Part shown: piece by piece, positions 1 through 5,337 of the stretch | Layout: each line of letters begins with the position of its first letter | Position numbering within the stretch: position 1 is the stretch's first letter | Assembly (NCBI GenBank): GCA_018608925.1 | Contig: JABAYQ010000062.1 | Span: 1,416-6,752, forward strand | Reading direction: 5' to 3' | DNA: 5,337 nt | Source of the DNA: Cryomorphaceae bacterium | GTDB taxonomy: Bacteria > Bacteroidota > Bacteroidia > Flavobacteriales > UBA7312 | Translations under genes and position numbers: made by a program | The notes under the pieces: model-generated | Database searches by the model: none | The model's input: the letters and a program-made list of their open reading frames with translations, nothing else | Told to the model about the DNA's origin: nothing

Positions 1-34
1 GTATGGTAAGTTGTTTTAAGTCTGGTAAATGTAC
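1..34. other. Left-edge spacer, no feature seen
   Basis: These bases lie beyond the terminator of the minus-strand genes. I see no convincing reading frame, promoter or RNA gene. It is probably the intergenic space before the next gene, which is outside the window. Confidence 0.5.
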
Positions 35-67
35 AAAAAAAAACCTACAAGCAAATTTACTTGTAGG
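35..67 (-). terminator. Rho-independent terminator ending the minus-strand gene cluster
   Basis: Read on the minus strand, CCTACAAG (67-60) pairs perfectly with CTTGTAGG (51-44) around an eight-base loop, and nine T residues (43-35) follow at once. This is the classic intrinsic terminator layout. It begins 27 bases after the stop codon of the nucleotidyltransferase gene (95-97). On the plus strand the same stem is not followed by a T-run, so it should act in one direction only. No other such hairpin was seen between the four genes, so this looks like the shared 3' end of the transcript. Confidence 0.88.
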
Positions 68-94
68 GATTTTGGGATTTCTACATTTTTTATT

Positions 95-991
95 TTACCA
101 CAAATTTTTAGGATAAACTCCTTTTTCGATTTGTTTGTGAATGGCTTTAACCGCCATTGGCTTATCTTCTTTATAAGTTACTCCGAACCAACTATCATTT
201 GTAGGAATAACTTCAACCGCCATTACTTTGCTTTCGATAAGGTTGGTAACTACGGTAGGGATATAATACTCTGCTTTAGGGTCGGTATTGTTTTCTCTAA
301 TGAAAGAATGCAGTCCTTTTTCGATATGAGCAAAAATAGAAGGATGAAAACCCCAGTAGTTCATCGATACGTTTGATGCTGGGTCTACTTGAGTTGGTTC
401 TTGGTCGCTATCTACATCGAAACATACCTTATCTGCTACTCTTGCAATTTTAGTTCTTTCGATAACCTCGACCAGTTCGTTGTTTTGGTTTAACTGGCAA
501 ACTCCTCTGTTTACGGTTCCGTGATCGGAAAGAGTATTACTCAAGGTATAACCAATCATTGACATTTTAGAAGGACTACAATGTTTGACCAAAAAATCGT
601 GCATTAACTTAAACGAACCAGCACCATAATAATCATCGGCATTAATGACCGCAAATGGCTGGTCAATAACATCTTTAGCAACTAATACTGCGTGTGAAGT
701 TCCCCAAGGTTTTTGTCTTTCTACTAAATCAACTCCTTCTAAATGGTATTGAACAGGCTGAAAAGCATATTCTATTTTTATTCTTTCTTTAAAACCATCG
801 AACCTTTCTTTAAAAGCAGCTTCAAATTCGGTGCGTATTACGAATACTATTTTTCCGAAACCAGACTGAATAGCATCGTAAATAGAATATTCTATAATAG
901 GCTCCTGATTTGGTCCTATACCATCAATTTGTTTTAGGCCTCCGTATCGGCTTCCCATTCCTGCTGCTAAAATTAAAAGTGTTGGTTTCAT
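95..991 (-). CDS. Sugar-phosphate nucleotidyltransferase (NDP-sugar pyrophosphorylase family)
   Basis: Complete 298-residue cytoplasmic protein of the NTP_transferase superfamily, the GT-A-like fold that makes an NDP-sugar and pyrophosphate from an NTP and a sugar 1-phosphate. The signature glycine-rich loop LAAGMGSRYGGLKQ lies at residues 8-21, with Arg15 and Lys20 expected to contact the nucleotide phosphates. KPWGTSHAV (94-102) matches the usual G-T-x-H-A nucleotide-recognition stretch. NADDYYG (117-123) carries the metal-binding acidic residues. Later stretches SMNYWGF (209-215), EYYIP (241-245) and WFGVTYKEDKP (268-278) look like the sugar-binding and closing motifs of this Bacteroidota subfamily. 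There is no signal peptide or membrane segment. The ATG is the first sensible start and lies 29 bases after the preceding stop, so co-transcription is likely. The sugar and nucleotide cannot be told from the sequence; glucose 1-phosphate with UTP or dTTP is only one possibility. Confidence 0.9.
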   Translation of the reverse strand: MKPTLLILAAGMGSRYGGLKQIDGIGPNQEPIIEYSIYDAIQSGFGKIVFVIRTEFEAAFKERFDGFKERIKIEYAFQPVQYHLEGVDLVERQKPWGTSHAVLVAKDVIDQPFAVINADDYYGAGSFKLMHDFLVKHCSPSKMSMIGYTLSNTLSDHGTVNRGVCQLNQNNELVEVIERTKIARVADKVCFDVDSDQEPTQVDPASNVSMNYWGFHPSIFAHIEKGLHSFIRENNTDPKAEYYIPTVVTNLIESKVMAVEVIPTNDSWFGVTYKEDKPMAVKAIHKQIEKGVYPKNLW

Positions 992-1020
992 AAAAATATA
1001 TAATTGAATTGCGAAATTAA
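992..1020 (-). other. Short AT-rich intergenic gap before the nucleotidyltransferase
   Basis: These 29 bases separate the stop of the OmpA-family gene from the ATG of the nucleotidyltransferase gene. They are nearly all A and T, as is common upstream of Bacteroidota start codons, and contain no Shine-Dalgarno sequence. I see no terminator and no convincing TTG / TAnnTTTG promoter pair, so read-through from the upstream genes is the simplest reading. Confidence 0.5.
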
Positions 1021-2886
1021 TTAAAATTCGACGGAAATAGATTGTATGTCTATCCTTCTTTCTGTTGCCGCATTTATGCTATATACCGACTGACGCCGAT
1101 CGTTAGGGTTGTCGCTTACCTGCGAACTAGCCTTTGTCTCTCCCATTGGCAATTCGTTTATCTTTAATTGTCCGTTTTCAAAATAGGGAAGTAAAACTCC
1201 ATTCTCAAAATCAGACAAATAATTTAACACTGAAGAAATTCGTCGCTTCGATAAAATCCGATTGTATTGAGTATCATTTAAAGGACTGGCAAAACCAATC
1301 AGATTAAGCTCCATAGTAGCCTCTAGCTTCATAGCTTCTAACAATTGCTGGGCAAAAAGGCCAAGCTGATTGTAACCTGCTCTAACCTTCTGTTCAAAGA
1401 AAGTTTTCATCTTTCGCTCCGACTGACTTTTTAATTTTCCATTTAAAGGAGAAGTAAATTTCTGAACATATAGGTTTTTCAAATTATAAAACGAATCGTA
1501 AGAATCGCCATAACTAATCACGGTGATGCTATCTAAACTTTTTGGGTTAGGCTCATCGTTATGAAAATACAGCTGCAAAGGCAAAAGAAGTTGCATCTCT
1601 TGAACCAAGCTGTCTTGGGTTTGACAAATACAATAATCGCTTTTCTTAAATTGGTAAATATCGTTACAGCAACTTTCGTTTTCAATATAAAGCGAACCAA
1701 TTCTATTAGAAGAAAGATAACCCGAAAGAGGGTCTTTCAAAGAAGAAATATAATACAAATCGTTGTGGCTACTGTTAAGAGGAATGCCTACATTTTTTGT
1801 CTGACTCCACCTTTGATCCCATTGGTTTTCGAACACATCGTAACCCCCAATACTAGGGTGAAAATCGGAGCTAAAATAAAGTTTTTGCTCTGTCGAATGA
1901 TAAAAAGGAGTAACCTCGTTTCCTTGAGTATTAATGGAAGGTCCTAAATTATAGCTCTGATTTTCGAAAGAAATAAACCAGATGTCAAGCTCGCCAAAAC
2001 CTCCACTACGATCGGAGCTTATAAACAAACCCTCTACATCGTTCCATAATGCCCATTGAGGGTGGGTATTGTTAAAGTTTGGCGAATTAAATGCAGAGCC
2101 CATTAATTGGGGTGCAGACCAAACATCATTTTTTAAAAATGCAGTATAAATCTGGCATATCATTTTGGCGTCGACACTTTTACATTTAGTAAAAAACAAT
2201 TGAGACTCGTCCGGATTAAAAGAAATATTTCCGACATGGAAATCATTGCTATTCAAAAAACGAAACTCAGAAACTTTATTAGTCTTTGTAGCTTTGTATA
2301 TTTTGGCGTGATGACCTAAATATTCTTCGGTATTTCTTCCATCAGACTTTACTAAGGAAGAAAAATATAAAACAGAATCGCCAGGAAAAGGTCCAAAATC
2401 AGACTCTTTAGAATTAATGGGCTGAGCCATAGAACTTATCTCTACGTCTTGCAAGCTCAAAAGCTTAGCTAATTCCGCTCCTTTTAATTGGGCCACCGCT
2501 TTACCATACCAAGAATCTTGAGGGTCAATATAGCCATTAATAAATTCTCTTAAAGATGCTGAGGCATTGTCATAATCTTCAAGGTTTTTATAGCTAAGGC
2601 CTAACCAATACTGTGCTTGTGGATAATTTAAACCCTGATCAAAATTCCATAATTTTTGATATAAAGAAACACTCTTTTTATGCTGATTAGTTTTAGTATA
2701 ACTCTGAGCCAAAGGATACCAAATTTTAGTGTCGCTGCTGTCTTTATCGAATGCCATTTCCAAGAAATAAACCGCATTAAAATAATCTTGGTTTTGGTAA
2801 TAGTAAAATCCTTCTTGCTTAACATCGGTCTGAGCCAAAAGCAAATGAGGTAATAGAATAAAGGTTAAGAATCTTAAAAATTTCAT
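1021..2886 (-). CDS. TPR - PD40 beta-propeller - OmpA C-terminal protein, PorE-like T9SS accessory
   Basis: Predicted 621-residue exported protein. In order: signal peptide 1-18 ending LLLA|Q; TPR-like helices about 21-140; a PD40/WD40-like propeller about 150-400 with blade motifs SFNPDESQLFF (222-232), LFISSDRSGGFGELDIWF (287-304) and LYFSSDFHPSIGGYDVFE (336-353); a cysteine cluster (Cys406, 407, 419, 421); and an OmpA-like domain about 525-621. The OmpA helix fits N-x2-LS-x2-R-x3-V-x3-L exactly at 542-557, and a terminal RRIDI mirrors E. coli OmpA's RRVEI. The family is known to anchor outer-membrane complexes to peptidoglycan. P. gingivalis PorE has the same domain order but is a lipoprotein; here there is no lipobox cysteine, so a soluble periplasmic protein is expected. 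The ATG at 2886 overlaps the upstream stop as ATGA; an in-frame TTG at 2901 is possible but would put five residues before the signal peptide. A role in assembling or anchoring the upstream cargo and PorP is inferred from gene order. Ser534 replaces the usual binding Asp. Confidence 0.92.
   Translation of the reverse strand: MKFLRFLTFILLPHLLLAQTDVKQEGFYYYQNQDYFNAVYFLEMAFDKDSSDTKIWYPLAQSYTKTNQHKKSVSLYQKLWNFDQGLNYPQAQYWLGLSYKNLEDYDNASASLREFINGYIDPQDSWYGKAVAQLKGAELAKLLSLQDVEISSMAQPINSKESDFGPFPGDSVLYFSSLVKSDGRNTEEYLGHHAKIYKATKTNKVSEFRFLNSNDFHVGNISFNPDESQLFFTKCKSVDAKMICQIYTAFLKNDVWSAPQLMGSAFNSPNFNNTHPQWALWNDVEGLFISSDRSGGFGELDIWFISFENQSYNLGPSINTQGNEVTPFYHSTEQKLYFSSDFHPSIGGYDVFENQWDQRWSQTKNVGIPLNSSHNDLYYISSLKDPLSGYLSSNRIGSLYIENESCCNDIYQFKKSDYCICQTQDSLVQEMQLLLPLQLYFHNDEPNPKSLDSITVISYGDSYDSFYNLKNLYVQKFTSPLNGKLKSQSERKMKTFFEQKVRAGYNQLGLFAQQLLEAMKLEATMELNLIGFASPLNDTQYNRILSKRRISSVLNYLSDFENGVLLPYFENGQLKINELPMGETKASSQVSDNPNDRRQSVYSINAATERRIDIQSISVEF
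2883..2886 (-). promoter_or_regulatory. ATGA stop-start overlap coupling the PorP and OmpA-family genes
   Basis: On the minus strand the TGA stop of the PorP/SprF gene (2885-2883) shares two bases with the ATG of the OmpA-family gene (2886-2884). The upstream bases contain no Shine-Dalgarno sequence, so translation of the second gene probably relies on re-initiation by ribosomes finishing the first. This also decides the start codon, because the same overlap occurs at the preceding gene junction. Confidence 0.8.
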
Positions 2887-3809
2887 AAAAAAGATGGACA
2901 AGCTAGGTAGTTAGGTCGAGAAATAGTACTGTGTTTGATAGTATGAATAAACGAAATTTCCCATGCTCCATAATTATTGGTCGCTGGAGAAAAATCGGAA
3001 ACGTTTAAATCTAAATTTAATCCTACAAATGTTTGGTTATATTTTGTTCCTACAGCAAAAATAATAGCATCGGCTACTCTATAGTTAGCAGAACCAAAAA
3101 GAATAACATCCTGATCATTATTGTTAAGATCGTAACTTATTTCTGCTCCTAAAATAAGCTCTTTTTGTTTGTTCTGATTGCTAAAAAACAAAGAAGGATT
3201 TAGACTAACTTGATCGCTCATCTCTATCTGAAGAACAGAGAAAAAATGGTGCCTGAAAGACAAAATGTCTTCTTGGTTTAGAAAAGATCTGTTAGGAGAA
3301 TTTAAATGAAAAACCGAATAACCTATTTGCAATTCTTTAAAGTTATCTATTCTAAACTCGCGATGTACCCCTAGACCTAAATCTACATACGATTTAGACA
3401 ACGAAACAACCGACTCGCTTGGGTCTAAAAACACTAAATCAGTATAGTCAATATTTCTTTGGGCAAAGCCTAATGAAAGTCCTAATCTCCACTCAGAAAT
3501 AGCTCTTGAATACTGCAAGTTTAGTTGAGTAAGAGAGAGGTGTGAGCTCCCAGATTGATCAAAAATAATTTGAGCTCCCAATCCGTTTTTACCTAAGGCA
3601 GCGTCTAAACTTAAAGAATTGGTGCTAAATGGTACTGTTACGCTTGCCCATTGTTCTCTTTTTTGAGCTGTTATTCGCATTTTATCAGTAATAGAACCCG
3701 TAAAAGAAGGAGACACAAAAACAGGGTTTTTAGTCCACTGACTATAATGAACATCTTGAGCCACTAGAGTAGTAGACAGTAAAAAAAGTATGAGAGTAAA
3801 ATACCTCAT
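2883..3809 (-). CDS. PorP/SprF-family type IX secretion outer-membrane protein
   Basis: Complete 308-residue protein, the usual length for this family. A signal peptide (1-17) ends TTLVA|Q, and the mature protein opens with QDVHYSQW, the family's D-x-H-[FY]-SQ signature, followed by NPVF...PSFTG (28-38), which corresponds to the common N-P-[AL]-[FY]...G start of the beta-barrel. Alternating strands follow, with GYSVFHLNSPNRSF (163-176) and VGLNLDLNVSDF...GAWEISF (262-287) matching the barrel's conserved later strands. The typical C-terminal CPSF near the end (304-307) shows it is full length. PorP/SprF proteins sit in the outer membrane and are needed for secretion or surface attachment of T9SS cargo with type B (CHU_C) domains, as SprF is for SprB in Flavobacterium johnsoniae. 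The gene directly upstream encodes just such a cargo, which this protein very probably serves. Its ATG overlaps the cargo's stop codon by four bases. Confidence 0.95.
   Translation of the reverse strand: MRYFTLILFLLSTTLVAQDVHYSQWTKNPVFVSPSFTGSITDKMRITAQKREQWASVTVPFSTNSLSLDAALGKNGLGAQIIFDQSGSSHLSLTQLNLQYSRAISEWRLGLSLGFAQRNIDYTDLVFLDPSESVVSLSKSYVDLGLGVHREFRIDNFKELQIGYSVFHLNSPNRSFLNQEDILSFRHHFFSVLQIEMSDQVSLNPSLFFSNQNKQKELILGAEISYDLNNNDQDVILFGSANYRVADAIIFAVGTKYNQTFVGLNLDLNVSDFSPATNNYGAWEISFIHTIKHSTISRPNYLACPSFL
3806..3809 (-). promoter_or_regulatory. ATGA stop-start overlap coupling the cargo and PorP genes
   Basis: The TGA stop of the cargo gene (3808-3806) overlaps the ATG of the PorP/SprF gene (3809-3807) on the minus strand. 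The nearest purine-rich stretch, AGGAAA at 3830-3825, lies about 15 bases upstream of the ATG, too far for a good Shine-Dalgarno. Coupled re-initiation is the likely mode of translation and would tie the amount of partner to the amount of cargo made. Confidence 0.8.
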
Positions 3810-4084
3810 CGAACAAGTGTTATGTTTCCTTTACTATTAAACCTTTGGTCTGAGAAAGTACATTGAGCCTTTAGGTAATAATCAAAAACAGAAGAAGGCA
3901 GCAAGGAACCCTTAAAGTAGCCGTCCCATTTTAAATTTAAATCGGAACTAGAAAAGACCATCTGCCCTAGTCTGTTATAGACCATTATGTCTATCTCAGC
4001 AATTAAAAGCTCGGGGTCTTTAATCTCAAAATAATCGTTAATTAAATCGCCATTGGGACTGAAAGCATTAGGAACTATAATCTT
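3806..4084 (-). other. CHU_C / gliding-motility-associated C-terminal domain (T9SS type B signal)
   Basis: This stretch encodes the last 92 residues of the cargo. The order VPNAFSPNGD, ...DYFEI, IMVYNRLGQMVF, LKWDG, VFDYYLKAQ and GNITLVR matches the type B sorting domain from end to end. The protein stops directly after the final strand, as is normal. The Asp/Asn-rich PNGDLIND segment could bind calcium, but that is a guess. Two adjacent cysteines (413-414 of the visible protein) mark the linker just before the domain. Confidence 0.93.
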
Positions 4085-5337
4085 ATCTGCAGTGCAGCAA
4101 TCGTCCACAATTCTTGCGGTTACTTTTCCTATTCTGGTACAACCATTGGCACTAACCTGAACATAATAGTCGCCTGGAGTATTTATCAAAAAAGAATCGG
4201 TTTGTTGATTATTGATAAACGTTAGAGAATTGGACCAATACAAATCAGCATCGTCAGTTGTAGAGGCAATTAAATAAACTTCGTTACTGCAGTATTCTAA
4301 TAATGGGGTGTAATTTAAACTCACATCAGAAACTCTTATAGTTTGGGTTACCGTATCGTTGCAATTATAGGCCGTTCCTAGTCGAATATAAGTTATAGTA
4401 TCTAGAGGAAAAGCCATCGTATTTGCAAGAGTTGAATCTTGTAAATAAGTAGACGGGCTCCAGCTATAATTAAAGCCTTGGTCAGAAGGAGCACTTAACA
4501 AAACGCTATCTCCTACACAAATATCTTTTGTGGCTAGCTCTAGGTAAATATTCTCCCTTAAAGTAATCTCTAAACTAGCGGTATCAGAAATGTTGCAAGA
4601 CAGCGAGTCTGTAATAATTAAAGTTGCTATAAATGTTCCTAAAGTGGCATAGGTGTTTGACACCTGCTCTTGAGTAGAAGTTTGTCCGTCTCCAAATTGC
4701 CAAAAAGAAGTAAAGGTATTTTCAGAAACACTTTGATTTACAAAATCTATCGAATTAGAACAGCTCACTGGTGGTGCACTAAAAGCAGCAGAAATATCGC
4801 TTTCTACAACAATATTTTGAACCAAAGTATCTTGGCAATTTTCAAAAGTTCCTACTAAATAATAAGTGTAATCCCCTGATCCGTCTGGAAAAAAAGTAGT
4901 AGAAACATCGTTTACGTTTAATAAATTTTGAGCTGGAGACCATTGGTAATCAAACCCAGGGAGAGCCACTCCTGTAATTGGCACATTTTCTTGGTTACAA
5001 AGTGTTATGTCATTAGCCTGCTCATAAAGATTAAACCTAATTTCAATGGGCTTAGTAATGCTATCAATAAAATTACATGAAGTAGGATCATTGGTATATA
5101 GGGTTACGTTAAAAACCCCTTCCGTTTGATAAGTATAGGTCGGATTAAATTCGGTAGACGTTTGTCCGTCTCCGAAGTTCCACAAATAGGAATTGTTTCC
5201 TCCTAAACTTAAATTTTCGAAAGCTATAGCTGGGTCGCAAGAGAAGGGAGTAACTTCAAAATTAGCTGTAGTTAATGGGAATTCTGGGTCAAATTTAAAT
5301 ACCGCATTATTACAGTTGGTAGAGTTATTTGTAGAAG
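3806..5337 (-). CDS. Multidomain PKD/Ig-like surface protein with T9SS type B (CHU_C) sorting domain, 5' end missing
   Basis: C-terminal 509 residues of a larger protein; the frame is open to the right edge with no stop, so the start and signal peptide lie outside. Numbering from the first full codon (5335): the tail of an Ig-like domain (1-23, with Cys8); PKD domain 24-101 with WNFGDGQTST (52-61); Ig-like domain about 108-177; a second PKD about 179-259 with WQFGDGQTST (212-221); Ig-like domains about 266-336 and 342-410; and a CHU_C domain about 418-509. The last carries VPNAFSPNGD (421-430), YNRLGQMVF (453-461), WDG (470-472) and a terminal GNITLVR. Type B domains direct proteins through the T9SS to the cell surface and need a PorP/SprF partner, which is the next gene. 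A role as an adhesin or gliding-type filament is inferred from the PKD/Ig array; no catalytic domain is visible in this part. The TTG codon at 5185 is internal, lying in the middle of a PKD domain, and is not a start. Confidence 0.95.
   Translation of the reverse strand, partial: STNNSTNCNNAVFKFDPEFPLTTANFEVTPFSCDPAIAFENLSLGGNNSYLWNFGDGQTSTEFNPTYTYQTEGVFNVTLYTNDPTSCNFIDSITKPIEIRFNLYEQANDITLCNQENVPITGVALPGFDYQWSPAQNLLNVNDVSTTFFPDGSGDYTYYLVGTFENCQDTLVQNIVVESDISAAFSAPPVSCSNSIDFVNQSVSENTFTSFWQFGDGQTSTQEQVSNTYATLGTFIATLIITDSLSCNISDTASLEITLRENIYLELATKDICVGDSVLLSAPSDQGFNYSWSPSTYLQDSTLANTMAFPLDTITYIRLGTAYNCNDTVTQTIRVSDVSLNYTPLLEYCSNEVYLIASTTDDADLYWSNSLTFINNQQTDSFLINTPGDYYVQVSANGCTRIGKVTARIVDDCCTADKIIVPNAFSPNGDLINDYFEIKDPELLIAEIDIMVYNRLGQMVFSSSDLNLKWDGYFKGSLLPSSVFDYYLKAQCTFSDQRFNSKGNITLVR
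4328..5266 (-). repeat. Two tandem PKD + Ig-like modules, period about 160 codons
   Basis: Module A (about 5266-4805) and module B (about 4792-4328) each encode a PKD domain followed by an Ig-like domain. The FGDGQTST motifs are exactly 160 residues apart. The Ig-like domains share F-[DN]-Y-x-WSP...L, and corresponding cysteines are offset by 158-160 residues. Most of the DNA has diverged. The exception is a 20-base stretch, 4674-4693 against 5154-5173, which differs at one position and lies exactly 480 bases apart; it encodes the GDGQTST loop. Cys8 of the visible protein falls where the last cysteine of a preceding module would be, so the array probably continues beyond the right edge. Confidence 0.8.

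Noticed and set aside
29..376. Plus-strand open frame of 115 codons over the terminator and the end of the nucleotidyltransferase gene
   Set aside because: It is antisense to a well-supported gene, runs through the terminator hairpin, and its product is a low-complexity Phe/Asn/Arg-rich sequence with no recognisable domain.
743..937. Plus-strand open frame of 64 codons inside the nucleotidyltransferase gene
   Set aside because: It is a shadow frame opposite a conserved enzyme. The product is rich in Phe and Tyr, as expected from AT-rich antisense DNA.
992..1040. A promoter for the nucleotidyltransferase gene
   Set aside because: TATATTTT near 993-1000 faintly resembles the TAnnTTTG -7 element, but it abuts the ATG, lacks the final G and has no TTG partner at the right distance.
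1561..1947. Plus-strand open frame of 128 codons inside the OmpA-family gene
   Set aside because: It is antisense to the PD40 region, with no domain, and a very basic composition typical of a shadow frame.
2628..2825. Second minus-strand frame of 65 codons within the TPR region
   Set aside because: It is an out-of-frame shadow of the OmpA-family gene. Its Ile/Lys-rich product matches nothing I know.
4670..4858. Plus-strand open frame of 62 codons within the cargo gene
   Set aside because: It is antisense to the second PKD domain, with no supporting start context or motif.
4674..5173. The 20-base direct repeats as a mobile-element or recombination site
   Set aside because: They lie in frame exactly 160 codons apart and encode the same PKD loop, so domain duplication explains them. 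No transposase or inverted ends are present.
5183..5185. TTG at 5185 as the start of the PKD/CHU_C gene
   Set aside because: The frame continues open to 5337, and the upstream residues complete the PKD domain (DPAIAFENLS before WNFGDG). The TTG is an internal Leu codon.
1..5337. A new defence, CRISPR or mobile system, or an RNA gene
   Set aside because: The window is filled by four recognisable genes on one strand with almost no intergenic space. No spacer array, integrase, tRNA or rRNA sequence was seen.

Overview
The window comes from an AT-rich member of the Bacteroidota, most likely a flavobacterium-like or related marine or environmental lineage. The phylum assignment is firm. The genes include a type B type IX secretion (T9SS) cargo domain, a PorP/SprF-family outer-membrane protein and a TPR/beta-propeller/OmpA protein, all of which are Bacteroidota hallmarks. 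The signal peptides also end in A|Q, as the Bacteroidetes 'Q-rule' predicts. The species cannot be told from the sequence.

All four genes lie on the minus strand, so the order of transcription runs from the right end to the left. From 5337 to 3806 is the C-terminal part of a large surface protein whose start lies beyond the right edge. It has alternating PKD and Ig-like domains in a repeat of about 160 residues, then a CHU_C (gliding-motility-associated, T9SS type B) sorting domain. From 3809 to 2883 is a PorP/SprF-family protein, and from 2886 to 1021 a TPR-PD40-OmpA protein with the layout of PorE. Each of these two starts overlaps the stop of the gene before it in an ATGA quartet, so the three are almost certainly one translationally coupled operon. 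A 29-base gap follows, then a sugar-phosphate nucleotidyltransferase (991 to 95), then a strong Rho-independent terminator (67 to 35). The leftmost 34 bases hold nothing recognisable.

The first three genes make a coherent unit: a secreted adhesin-like cargo, the outer-membrane partner that type B cargo needs, and a periplasmic protein that could tie the complex to the cell wall. This is a variant of the known sprB-sprF arrangement, not a new system. The nucleotidyltransferase may be only a passenger, although the cargo is rich in the Bacteroidetes O-glycosylation motif D-(S/T)-(A/I/L/M/T/V), which makes a link to surface glycosylation worth testing. The points most worth a second look are the in-frame 160-codon repeat with one cysteine pair per domain, and the loss of the canonical peptidoglycan-binding Asp in the OmpA domain.
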